From Enhydrobacter sp. (GTDB lineage Bacteria > Pseudomonadota > Alphaproteobacteria > Reyranellales > Reyranellaceae): a stretch of 64,000 nt of DNA. Each line of letters starts with the position of its first letter. The first letter of the stretch is position 1. Under the pieces are notes generated by a model. That model was not told where the DNA came from. It saw nothing but the letters and a program-made list of their open reading frames with translations, and did not search any database. The translations under genes and the position numbers were made by a program. Of the stretch, positions 8,183 through 15,982 are shown piece by piece. The stretch lies in contig NZ_CP126889.1 of the NCBI RefSeq assembly GCF_030246845.1, positions 372,001 through 436,000 of the forward strand, given 5' to 3'.

Positions 8183-9211
8183 CTACAGTGCATTTTCCGA
8201 CTGTCGCAGGAAGGCGGAATAGTAGGGCTGGATCTTGAGGAGAAGAGTGCTTCTGCCGACCGGCCGCTTCCAAACGCGCGCGCACCAACTTTGCATATCT
8301 GCAATCAGGGCTTCCTGCTTCTGTGGCAGACTTCCTGCCTTCACGCGCTTCGCCATTTCTATATGGAAGGCGTCCCAGTCGAGTGACGGTCGGCCTCTCT
8401 TCCCAGGCCGTGCGGCACTTGATTCATCATCAAGTCGGTAGCAATCACCAATCCTGACAGCCTGTCCCGCGGGCTCCAGCGTGGGTGGGAAAGCTGCCAT
8501 CAACTGCTCCGTGGAAACCATGACCAACGTATAGGACGCGTGTCGCCCACTGGCTTTACAGCCAACCCAGTCGATTTCGCCGGACAGCCAATTGCCGGAC
8601 GGTATCTGTTGCCAGGGTTCCGCTACCCAACGATCCCATTCATCGCCTTCCAATCGCTCCGGAAATGACTTGTCAGCACGTGCAGGGATGCGCTTGCCGG
8701 CACTGAGGATTTTGCCCTCACGTAATGCAATGAACAGACGACACTTTGGCAGCTCCAAGAACTCTTCAAATCGCTGATCCCATGCATCTACCGCCTCATA
8801 ATGCTGTCGTGAGGCCTCAAGATCAGCTAAGAGCCTTGCCCGGTCGGGTGGCTCCAAATCCAATCGGAGAAGCCTTTCGATGTCCTCGGGCCGCGAGTGG
8901 TAGTCACCCTCGATGAACGCGGCATACTCGGGGTTAGGTGGAAGACCAATCCTTTGACACTCTTCGTCGCTGATCGGTTCAAATTCCAACCGCGGTTCCG
9001 CGTTGTCCATGTCGTCGGTGCTAATCCGCCGATCTATTCCGTCATCCCACGGAACCGCCATCGGGATTCTCTGCAGCGCGACCCACAGCAACGCTTCGAA
9101 AAGATAGCAGTAAGCTGCGGCGGGCGTTGGTACCAACACGACTAGCTCGCGGTCTGACTCAGGAAAATCAAAGCAAAGGTCGGTCTTCGGACCCTTTGGC
9201 TCGGCAATCAA
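8183..9211 (-). CDS. Island protein of unknown function
   Basis: The 342-residue protein is not recognised. It is acidic in the middle (SDEECQRIGLPPNPEYAAFIEGDYHSRPED, a run of Asp/Glu and a predicted helical stretch near residues 110-150). Its basic C-terminus (ARPGKRGRPSLDWDAFHIEMAKRV...) ends in SWCARVWKRPVGRSTLLLKI, which looks like a helix-turn-helix tail. There are no membrane segments or signal peptide. Lower GC and position between the AlpA-like gene and the integrase identify it as island cargo. A DNA-binding or replication-accessory role is possible but not shown. Confidence 0.6.
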   Translation of the reverse strand: MIAEPKGPKTDLCFDFPESDRELVVLVPTPAAAYCYLFEALLWVALQRIPMAVPWDDGIDRRISTDDMDNAEPRLEFEPISDEECQRIGLPPNPEYAAFIEGDYHSRPEDIERLLRLDLEPPDRARLLADLEASRQHYEAVDAWDQRFEEFLELPKCRLFIALREGKILSAGKRIPARADKSFPERLEGDEWDRWVAEPWQQIPSGNWLSGEIDWVGCKASGRHASYTLVMVSTEQLMAAFPPTLEPAGQAVRIGDCYRLDDESSAARPGKRGRPSLDWDAFHIEMAKRVKAGSLPQKQEALIADMQSWCARVWKRPVGRSTLLLKIQPYYSAFLRQSENAL

Positions 9212-9370
9212 CTACGCCTCCGCACTGGCCGACGAGCCCGACCCGTGTGACTAAGTGCCAGAGGCTTGCGGCTTCACAATCGGTCGCGCTCTTGTCCCAC
9301 ATAGGATTGCACGGAACGACCGTGGACAACCAAGTCTTGATACCTTGGATACAATTCCAGTTGAGGCGAT

Positions 9371-10582
9371 TCACGGGCGAGCGCGCTTGAAGGCGACCAC
9401 TTTGGTTTCGCTGTCCTTTTGGGTATCCAAGAAGTCTGCCCACGCTTGCATCATTGCCGTCCGCTCTTCGAGATACTGGCTCCGATGGTAGGCGGCCCGC
9501 ACTGCGTTCTTTTCGATGTGCGCCAACTGCCGCTCGATCACGTCCGGCCGGAAGCCCAGTTCATTAAGCGCCGTTGACGCCAGCGCGCGGAAGCCGTGGC
9601 CGGTCATGCGGGAGTGATAGCCAAGGCGGTACAAGGCGAACAAAACGGTATTCTTGCTCATCGGCTTGCTAGGCGCGCGGCCGGGAAACACCCACGGCCA
9701 CTTGCCGCTAAGTTCCCGAAGCTGGCGGAAGGCCACGACCGCCTGCCGCGACAGCGGAACGTGATGCGGCGCCCCGGTCTTCATCCGCTCCGCCGGGATC
9801 GTCCACTCCGCCTTGTCGAGGTCAATTTCCGGCCAAGTTGCGCTGCGCAGTTCGTTCGTCCGCACGAAGGTCAGCGCCAACAATCGCAACGCTAGCTTGG
9901 TTTGCAACTCGCCGTCGTACTGGTCGATCTTGTGCAGGAAGTCTGGCAGCTCGGACGCCGGAAGGGCCGCCATATGCTTCGGCTTGGGGCGGGCCTTGAG
10001 CGCGCCTCTCAGGTCGGCCGCCGGATTGCGCTCGCAGCGACCGGTGGCAATGCCATACCGGAACACCTGCCCGCAGGCCCGCGCCACTTTGTGCGCCGTC
10101 TCCACGGTGCCCCGCTTCTCAATCTTGCGCAGCACTGCCAAAAGTTCCGGTGCGGTCACGGCCGCGATGGGAGTCCGGCCAATGTCGGGGAAGACGTAAC
10201 TTTCAAAGCGCGCGGTGGTGTCGTGGTGGTAGATGGCGGCCCATTTCGGCTTCACGTTGTCCAGCCATTCGCGCGCCACGGTGGTGAAAGTGTTGGCGGC
10301 AGCCTCCTGCGTCGCTCGCTTTTCCTCCCGGCGCACGGCGGAAGGATCAATCCCCTTTGCCACCAGCTTGCGGGCATCGTCCCGCGCGTCCCGCGCAGCT
10401 TTCAACGACACATCCGGATAGGTGCCGAGCGACAGGAGTTTTTCCTTGCCGGCGAAGTTGTAGCGAAACCGCCACCAGCGCCCGCCTGAAGGCGCGAGCA
10501 ATAGGAATAGGCCACGCCCATCCATCATCTTCGTTGGCTTCGCAGGCTTCTTGGTTTTCCGGATCAGCGTGTCAGTGAGCAC
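9371..10582 (-). CDS. P4-type tyrosine integrase of the selC island
   Basis: The enzyme has an N-terminal DUF4102-type arm-binding domain (LTDTLIRKTKKPAK, then GRWWRFRYNFAGKEKLLSLG), a core-binding domain and a C-terminal catalytic domain. RTNELRSATW, GHGFRALASTAL and LAHIEKNAVRAAYHRSQYLEER supply the Arg, His-x-x-Arg, His and Tyr residues. The GTG at 10582 is chosen because homology begins at LTDTLIRK; about 34 further upstream codons in frame run through the TTACCCC repeats and are unlikely to be translated. About 403 residues is normal for the family. Position directly downstream of the selC 3' end, read in the same direction, is the standard arrangement for an integrase that targets that tRNA. 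Confidence 0.93.
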   Translation of the reverse strand: MLTDTLIRKTKKPAKPTKMMDGRGLFLLLAPSGGRWWRFRYNFAGKEKLLSLGTYPDVSLKAARDARDDARKLVAKGIDPSAVRREEKRATQEAAANTFTTVAREWLDNVKPKWAAIYHHDTTARFESYVFPDIGRTPIAAVTAPELLAVLRKIEKRGTVETAHKVARACGQVFRYGIATGRCERNPAADLRGALKARPKPKHMAALPASELPDFLHKIDQYDGELQTKLALRLLALTFVRTNELRSATWPEIDLDKAEWTIPAERMKTGAPHHVPLSRQAVVAFRQLRELSGKWPWVFPGRAPSKPMSKNTVLFALYRLGYHSRMTGHGFRALASTALNELGFRPDVIERQLAHIEKNAVRAAYHRSQYLEERTAMMQAWADFLDTQKDSETKVVAFKRARP

Positions 10583-10583
10583 T

Positions 10584-10643
10584 GGGGTAACTCTCGCGGG
10601 GCTGAAAAAGTTACCCCGAAACTTACCCCGCAAAGTGGGGTAA
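10584..10643. other. Candidate integrase arm sites, right end
   Basis: Direct TTACCCC copies start at 10611 and 10623, the same 12-bp pitch as at the left island end. Inverted copies (GGGGTAA) start at 10584 and 10637. The cluster lies between the integrase start and the tRNA, so it may also let the integrase repress its own gene. Confidence 0.55.
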
Positions 10644-10746
10644 CTTCCAGTGGACAGCCATGGACGACGCGGGAACACACACAACAGAAAATCTCAGAGA
10701 ATACGGGCTTTCTCGGCTTTCTTTAGACGGTATCGGATGAGAATTG

Positions 10747-10840
10747 GCGGAAGAGAGTGGGAGTCGAACCCACTAAGAGCCGTCTGGCGACCCTCTCTGG
10801 CTTTGAAGGCCAGCCGCCCCACCGGGAGCGCTTCCCCTCC
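10747..10840 (-). tRNA. selC: tRNA-Sec (UCA anticodon), host gene of the island attachment site
   Basis: The 94-nt sequence folds as a selenocysteine tRNA. It has an 8-bp acceptor stem (GGAGGGGA with TCTCTTCC, two G-U pairs), an anticodon loop CTTCAAA giving UCA, a long variable arm, TTCGACTC in the T loop, discriminator G and an encoded CCA. It is followed at once by selB and selA downstream on the map, the usual Sec cluster. The 3' end is the island insertion site and is kept intact, so the tRNA should still work. Confidence 0.95.
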
Positions 10841-10966
10841 GTCGCGGATATTTGCGCAAGGGCGGGGTGTTTGGAAGAGGGACAAGAAAGGTTGCTTCGG
10901 CACGCGGCATGAGGCGCGCCACGGCACGGGCCAAGTAGTGCACGCTTTCAGCCGAATCGAATGGGG

Positions 10967-10997
10967 AAAGATCCCTCGCTTGCGCTCGGGATGACAC
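10967..10997. repeat. Half copy of the GGATGACAC palindromic repeat
   Basis: AAAGATCCCTCGCT followed by GCGCTCGGGATGACAC is one arm of the palindromic repeat found complete near 14500, 21740, 24590 and 58047. It occupies part of the gap between selC and the selB stop, which has no gene. Confidence 0.75.
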
Positions 10998-11037
10998 GGG
11001 GTTGTCCTGCGCGTCGCCCCTCTCCCGCCTCTCCCCC

Positions 11038-12951
11038 TCACGGGGGCGAGGAGCCTGACGAAGGCGGCGGGCCGTATTGCTGGAGCTTCTGCGGGACGGT
11101 GCGGCGCAGGTCGCCGCGGCGCAGCGTGATGCCGTGGCGGTCGAAGAATTCGAGGATCTGGATCGCGACCTTGCGGCCGTTGTCGAGGCGGTCGCGGAAC
11201 TGCGCGGCGGTGAAGTCGGGGCCGAGCGCATGGGCGATCGCGATCATCTCGGCCACGACGGGCCGCAGGAAGAACTGGTCGGGCGCCACCTCGACCACGC
11301 GGCCGAGCCGGGCCATCTGGCGCAGCAGCTTGCGCACCTGGGGCTCGGCCTCGCCGTAGGCCTGCGCGAAGTCGCGCACGCGCGGCGGCCGGAAGCGCTC
11401 GCGCTCGAGCTCGGCCGCGATCTTCCTCCACAGCGCCTCCTCGCGCGGCGCGAGGGTCAGCGCATGGCCCGGCAGGTGCGCGAAGCCGCCGGCGATCGCC
11501 ACCGTCTTGGCCGCCACCTCGCGCTCCAGCAGGGCGCGGAACACCGGCGCCGGCCAGCGCTGTCCGAGCGCCACGCGCAGCCGCTCGGGCTGCAGGCCGG
11601 GCGCGTCGGCATTGCTCCTGTGGAAGGCGGCGAGCGTGTCGGCGATGTCGCGCCGCGCGGCGTCGAGCGTCGCCTGCAGGAAGCCATGGCCCTGCACGCG
11701 CACGCCGCCCGCCTCCTCCAGCCGCCGCTCGATCTCGGCCGGCCGCAGGTTGTGCGCGAGGCCGAGCCGCGCGAGATCGACATGGCCGCCGTCGAGCGCC
11801 AGCAGCTTCGCGAGGAAGGCGCCATCGGGCGTGGAAAGCGCGCCGAGCTCGGCCAGCCGGCGCGCCGTGCGGCGATGGCGCGGCGGGCCGAAGGGGTCGA
11901 TCACGAGGGCGCCCGCCATAGTGCGCGTGGCCGAGGGATCGCGCAGGACCGCGCGATCGCCCGCGACCGCCCCCACTTTCTCCTGCAGCACGAGCTGCGC
12001 CAGCGCCGTCTCGCCGGGCACCAGTCGATCGCCCTGCAGCAGCGCCACGCGGCCCATCACGTGCGCGGCGCCGAGATGCACATGGACCGGCGACCAGTGC
12101 TTCAGCATCTGCGGCTCCGAGCCGAGCAGCTTCAGCCGCACGTCGAGCCGGTCGGTCGGCGCATGCAGCTCGGGGCTCACCACCCAGTCGCCGCGCCGCA
12201 CCGATTCGCGGGAAAGCTTCGGCCCGCTGAGATTGAGGGCGCAGCGCTCGCCGGCGCGCCCCACCTCGGCCGGCCGGTTCTGCGCATGCAGGGAGCGCAC
12301 GCGCGCCTCCAGCCCCGATGGCGTGAGCAGCAGCCGGTCGTCGACCCGGATCTCGCCCGCATGGACCGTGCCGGTGACGACCACGCCCGCGCCCGCCAGC
12401 ACGAAGCAGCGATCGACCGCGAGCCGCGCGAAGCCGGTCGTGCCCCTGGCGCTTTCGCCCAACGCCAGCAGCCTGGCCTTGAGCTCGTCGACGCCCCGGC
12501 CGGTGAGCGCGGAGACCGGCACGATCTCCGATCCCGCCAGCGCGGTCGTCGCCAGCAGGGCCTCGATCTCGGCCATGCGTTCGAGGAGCTGGTCGTCGTC
12601 GGCGAGATCGGCCTTGGTGAGCGCGACCAGGCCGCGGTCGAGCCCGAGCAGATCGACGATCTGCAGATGCTCCACGGTCTGCGGCTTGACGCCCTCGGCG
12701 GCCGAGACGACCAGCAGCGCGGCGTCGATGCCGGTGGCGCCGGCCAGCATGTTGTGCACGAAGCGCTCGTGGCCCGGCACGTCGACGAAGCCGAGCTGGC
12801 GGCCGTCGCCGAGGTCGGAGTAGGCATAGCCGAGATCGATCGTGATGCCGCGCGCCTTCTCCTCCTTCAGGCGGTCGGCGTCGATGCCGGTCAGCGCCTT
12901 CACCAGCGCCGTCTTGCCGTGATCGATATGGCCCGCCGTGCCGACGATCAT
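11038..12951 (-). CDS. selB: Selenocysteine-specific elongation factor SelB
   Basis: SelB carries Sec-tRNA to the ribosome at UGA codons marked by a SECIS hairpin. The 637-residue protein opens with [22 protein letters not shown], the G1 loop, and [30 protein letters not shown] (G3) and ALTKADLAD (G4) complete an EF-Tu-like GTPase, followed by the beta-barrel domains and, from about residue 370, the winged-helix repeats that bind SECIS RNA. The start ATG overlaps the selA stop as ATGA, so selA and selB are cotranslated. The long open frame continues far upstream of this ATG antisense-like through selA and is not used. Only the Sec machinery and a broken oxidoreductase are in view; functional selenoprotein genes must be elsewhere. 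Confidence 0.95.
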   Translation of the reverse strand: MIVGTAGHIDHGKTALVKALTGIDADRLKEEKARGITIDLGYAYSDLGDGRQLGFVDVPGHERFVHNMLAGATGIDAALLVVSAAEGVKPQTVEHLQIVDLLGLDRGLVALTKADLADDDQLLERMAEIEALLATTALAGSEIVPVSALTGRGVDELKARLLALGESARGTTGFARLAVDRCFVLAGAGVVVTGTVHAGEIRVDDRLLLTPSGLEARVRSLHAQNRPAEVGRAGERCALNLSGPKLSRESVRRGDWVVSPELHAPTDRLDVRLKLLGSEPQMLKHWSPVHVHLGAAHVMGRVALLQGDRLVPGETALAQLVLQEKVGAVAGDRAVLRDPSATRTMAGALVIDPFGPPRHRRTARRLAELGALSTPDGAFLAKLLALDGGHVDLARLGLAHNLRPAEIERRLEEAGGVRVQGHGFLQATLDAARRDIADTLAAFHRSNADAPGLQPERLRVALGQRWPAPVFRALLEREVAAKTVAIAGGFAHLPGHALTLAPREEALWRKIAAELERERFRPPRVRDFAQAYGEAEPQVRKLLRQMARLGRVVEVAPDQFFLRPVVAEMIAIAHALGPDFTAAQFRDRLDNGRKVAIQILEFFDRHGITLRRGDLRRTVPQKLQQYGPPPSSGSSPP

Positions 12952-14393
12952 GGCTGGGGACCGCGCGCATCCTGCGCGCTTACGAGCGAGCCGGAGGCTC
13001 GCGGTCCCGAAAGCGCCAGCTCCGAAAGCTGCGCCAGGAACGCCGCCTCGTCGTCGAGCGTGCGCAGGTCGAACAGCAGCGTGTCGTCCTCGATGCGGCC
13101 GATCACGGGAATCGGCAGGCGGCGGAAGGCGGCGGCAAGGCGATCGAGACCGCGGCCGGTGACGGCGAGCGCGACCGACGGCAGGAGATCGACCGGCAGC
13201 GCGCCCGAGCCGATCTGGCCGCGCACTTGCCCGAGACCAGCCTTCCAGCCGCCGCCCAGCGCCGCGGCGAAGGCGGGCAGGATGCGCTCGGCCTGCGCCT
13301 GGATCTCGGTCGCGGAACGCGCGAGCGCGCGGATGGTCGGCAGGCGCCGCACCAGCCGCTCGGGATCGGCATAGAGGCGCAGCGTCGCCTCGAGCGCGGC
13401 CAGCCGCACCTTGTCGAGCCGCAGCGCGCGCTTCATCGGGTTCTTCGCGATGCGCTCGATCAGGCCGCGGCGTCCCACGATCAGGCCGGCCTGCGGGCCG
13501 CCCAGAAGCTTGTCGCCGGAAAAGGTGACGACATCGATGCCGGCCGCGATCGCCTCGCGCGCGGTCGGCTCGTGCGGCAGGCCCCAGGTCTCGAGATCGA
13601 CCAGCGTGCCGCTGCCCAGGTCCTCGATCACCGGCAGGCCCTTCTCGCGCGCGAGCGGCACCAGCTCGGCGGCGCCGACCGACTTCGTGAAGCCCTGCAC
13701 CGCGTAGTTCGAGGGATGGACCTTCATGATCGCGGCCGTGTCCGGCCCGATGGCGGCCTGGTAGTCGCGCAGATGGGTGCGGTTGGTGGTGCCGACCTCG
13801 ACCAGCCGGCAGCCCGCGCGCGCCATGATGTCGGGGATGCGGAAGGCGCCGCCGATCTCGATCAGCTCGCCGCGCGAGACGATGACCTCGTGGCCGGCCG
13901 CCAGAGCGTTCAGCGTCAGCAGCACCGCGCCGGCATTGTTGTTGGCCGCGGTCGCCGCCTCCGCGCCGGTCAGGCGGCAGAGCCAGGGGGCGATGTGATG
14001 GTCGCGCTCGCCGCGGCCGGCCCCGTCGAGATCGTATTCCAGCGTCGTGGGCGAGCGCATGGCCGCGACCGCGGCCTCGATCGCCTCTTCCGCCAGGAGC
14101 GCGCGGCCGAGATTGGTGTGCAGCACCGTGCCGGTGAGATTGAAGACCCGCCGCTGCGAGGGCTGCGCGAGAGGCGCCAGCCTCGCTTCGCACCAGCGCG
14201 CGCACGCGTCGGAATCGCCGACGTCGGGCTCGCCGCGCCTCGCCTCGGCCCAGGCGCGCAACGCTTCGACCACCAGCGGCCGGCCGACGCGCGCGACGAG
14301 TGGCGCCAACGCCGGCCAGTTGGCCATGCGGTCGATCGACGGCGGATGGGGGGCAGCGGCGGCGCCTCGGGCGCGGGGGTCGGCACGCGACAC
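12948..14393 (-). CDS. selA: L-seryl-tRNA(Sec) selenium transferase SelA
   Basis: SelA converts Ser-tRNA(Sec) to Sec-tRNA(Sec) with selenophosphate, using pyridoxal phosphate. The 481-residue protein shows the N-terminal tRNA-binding region ([20 protein letters not shown]) and the fold-type I PLP core. The cofactor lysine lies in [20 protein letters not shown]. The C-terminal KIDD-like segment ([19 protein letters not shown]) is as in the family. It is slightly longer than the E. coli enzyme because of about 20 poorly conserved N-terminal residues, so a later start is possible. The last codons contain a GCGAGCC/GGCTCGC hairpin repeat that also occurs at 35188. Confidence 0.95.
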   Translation of the reverse strand: MSRADPRARGAAAAPHPPSIDRMANWPALAPLVARVGRPLVVEALRAWAEARRGEPDVGDSDACARWCEARLAPLAQPSQRRVFNLTGTVLHTNLGRALLAEEAIEAAVAAMRSPTTLEYDLDGAGRGERDHHIAPWLCRLTGAEAATAANNNAGAVLLTLNALAAGHEVIVSRGELIEIGGAFRIPDIMARAGCRLVEVGTTNRTHLRDYQAAIGPDTAAIMKVHPSNYAVQGFTKSVGAAELVPLAREKGLPVIEDLGSGTLVDLETWGLPHEPTAREAIAAGIDVVTFSGDKLLGGPQAGLIVGRRGLIERIAKNPMKRALRLDKVRLAALEATLRLYADPERLVRRLPTIRALARSATEIQAQAERILPAFAAALGGGWKAGLGQVRGQIGSGALPVDLLPSVALAVTGRGLDRLAAAFRRLPIPVIGRIEDDTLLFDLRTLDDEAAFLAQLSELALSGPRASGSLVSAQDARGPQP

Positions 14394-14497
14394 GGGTTCG
14401 GTCCCTTTTTCTGGAGGCCGGAGCCTGCCCGATTTCCCGTCCGCGCGCTACTGCGGCACGAGCGAGCGTTCGCCGTGCGCTGCACAAAGTAAAGCGG

Positions 14498-14572
14498 TGT
14501 CATCCCGAGGCGAAGCCGAGGGATCCTTGATCGCGAGCTGCGAAGGATCCCTCGCTACGCTCGGGATGACAC
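14498..14572. repeat. Palindromic intergenic repeat (TGTCATCCCGAG family), complete copy
   Basis: The two arms TGTCATCCCGAGG...GGGATCC and GGATCCCTCGCT...CTCGGGATGACAC are near-perfect complements around a short loop. In single-stranded form it makes a long hairpin followed by a run of T, which could also end rightward transcripts. It fills most of the gap between selA and the SGNH gene. Confidence 0.85.
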
Positions 14573-14585
14573 CTATTTTTTGCAA

Positions 14586-15830
14586 TCAGGGCCTGCGCTT
14601 CAGTCCCCAGGCCCGGGCAAGATCCTGGGCCACGCGCTCGGCCATGATCGTGTAGCCCGGGCTTTCGGCCTTCGGGCCGGGGTCGCGCCAGCAATGGATG
14701 CGATCGGCGTAGATGCGGCCCTTCTCGTCCTTGAAGACGTCGCCGAGGTCGAACACCGCCATGCCGCGCTGGCGCAGGTCCAGCATGCCGGCGACGATGC
14801 GCCGGTAGCGGTCGACGAGATCGAAGTCGGCGGTCCGCTTCTCGTCCTCCGTCAGCGCCTTGCCGTATCCGGGGATGGGCTGCAGGAAATAGGCGGTCCT
14901 GACGCCGTTGTCCTTCGCCACCGCCTCGATCGCGCGCTCGTATTTCTGATAGAGCGCGAGCTGGGTCTGGAACAGCTTCTCCGGGTCGTTGGCGATGTCG
15001 GGCGGCAGGGTGAACAGGCCGTTGAGCGTCGTGCGCTTGCCCGAGCCCGCGGTGTCCCGGCTTTTGGCCAGCGCCTCGATGCCGCGCACCAGCATGTAGG
15101 CGGCATGGCTGTGATCGAGCAGCGGGATGCGCGTCAGCACGCCGGCGACGCGGCCGATCACCCAGCCGATCGCGGCGTCGCCGAAATTCTCGTCGGCGAC
15201 GAACGGGTTGACGTCGAGGAAGTTGCTGAGGGGCCGCTCCAGGCGCTCCTTCGTGCCGGGATAGAAGAAGTACTGCTCGTTGAAGCCGTCGAGGGTCACC
15301 ACCGCGTCGACCGAGGTCGCGTAGAGCGAGAACAGGATGAAGGGCTGCGGCTCCTTCCACGCGCCGTCGCCGCCGTTCAGCACCAGGAACGGCTTGCCGT
15401 TGGGGCTCACGTAATGCCGGTTCAACTCCTCCTCGAGATAGCGCTCGGCCGGCGGCGCGCGCTCCTGCGCGAGCTGCGAGGCGACCGAGCCGCCGGTCAG
15501 CAGGATGGTGTAGCGGTCGGCGCGCTTCTCGGTCGGGAAGTCGGGGCCGAACAGGCCGACATTGTTGACCCACGGCTTGCCGCAGGGCGGGTTGGCGTGG
15601 TGGACGAAGCCGACATAGGGGTGCGGGAAGAGCGTGTCGACGTAGCGGCAGTCGGTGTGCCTCGTCATGTCGCGCACGTAGCTGTTCTGCGTGCGGTCGA
15701 AGAGCTCCGACGCGGGCGTGTAATGTCCGTCCTCGACCGTGAGCCAGAGCGTGGCCGCGACCTCGATCAGCGCAAACGCCAGCACGATCCCGATCAGAGT
15801 CGAAATCACCCCGAAGATGCGCCGCTTCAT
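14586..15830 (-). CDS. Membrane-anchored SGNH/GDSL hydrolase-like protein
   Basis: The 414-residue protein starts with a positively charged residue cluster and one membrane segment (IFGVISTLIGIVLAFALIEVAATLWL), placing the rest in the periplasm. TILLTGGSVASQLAQER near residue 110 matches the block I nucleophile loop (the motif reads GGS rather than GDS). YADRIHCWRDPG near the end supplies a Dxx-His-like block V. Such proteins transfer or remove acyl groups on cell-surface sugars. No membrane-bound O-acyltransferase gene sits beside it, so the substrate is open. It is distinct from the two closely related SGNH proteins at 54-60 kb. Confidence 0.7.
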   Translation of the reverse strand: MKRRIFGVISTLIGIVLAFALIEVAATLWLTVEDGHYTPASELFDRTQNSYVRDMTRHTDCRYVDTLFPHPYVGFVHHANPPCGKPWVNNVGLFGPDFPTEKRADRYTILLTGGSVASQLAQERAPPAERYLEEELNRHYVSPNGKPFLVLNGGDGAWKEPQPFILFSLYATSVDAVVTLDGFNEQYFFYPGTKERLERPLSNFLDVNPFVADENFGDAAIGWVIGRVAGVLTRIPLLDHSHAAYMLVRGIEALAKSRDTAGSGKRTTLNGLFTLPPDIANDPEKLFQTQLALYQKYERAIEAVAKDNGVRTAYFLQPIPGYGKALTEDEKRTADFDLVDRYRRIVAGMLDLRQRGMAVFDLGDVFKDEKGRIYADRIHCWRDPGPKAESPGYTIMAERVAQDLARAWGLKRRP

Positions 15831-15849
15831 CGCCGTTGCACGAGCCTTC

Positions 15850-15960
15850 GCTGCCCCCTCTCCTGGCCTCTCCCCCTAGCGGGGGCGAGGAACATGAACG
15901 CGCTCCTTCTTCAAGCTCCTCTCCCCCGATCGGGGGAGAGGTCGGGTGAGGGGGTTGCGC
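15850..15960. repeat. CT/GA-rich intergenic palindromes
   Basis: CTCTCCCCCTAGCGGGGGCGAGG and CTCTCCCCCGATCGGGGGAGAG are two short hairpins between the SGNH gene and the molybdenum hydroxylase gene; a related CTCCCCCTCACGGGGGCGAG lies at the end of selB. They may serve as transcription terminators, though no T run follows. Confidence 0.5.
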
Positions 15961-15982
15961 ACATCGCTTCGTTCGCCGCCTG

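Larger units (their letters stand above)
1239..10762. mobile_element. Genomic island integrated at selC (about 9.5 kb)
   Basis: Boundaries are the tRNA 3' end (attR side, 10747-10762) and its imperfect copy at 1239-1253. A P4-type integrase lies next to the tRNA, an AlpA-like regulator is inside, and paired TTACCCC motifs occur inside both ends. The contents are typical mobile cargo: restriction-modification, two further recombinases and an insertion sequence. Before insertion the oxidoreductase stub would have faced selC directly. Confidence 0.8.

Noticed and set aside
11077-13374. 765-codon open frame on the plus strand
   Set aside because: It is the reverse complement of selB and selA; its residues (runs of Arg, Ala, Gly, Gln) match no family.
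12952-14487. Upstream extension of the selB frame
   Set aside because: The region encodes selA in another frame with full PLP-enzyme homology; selB homology starts exactly at [14 protein letters not shown].
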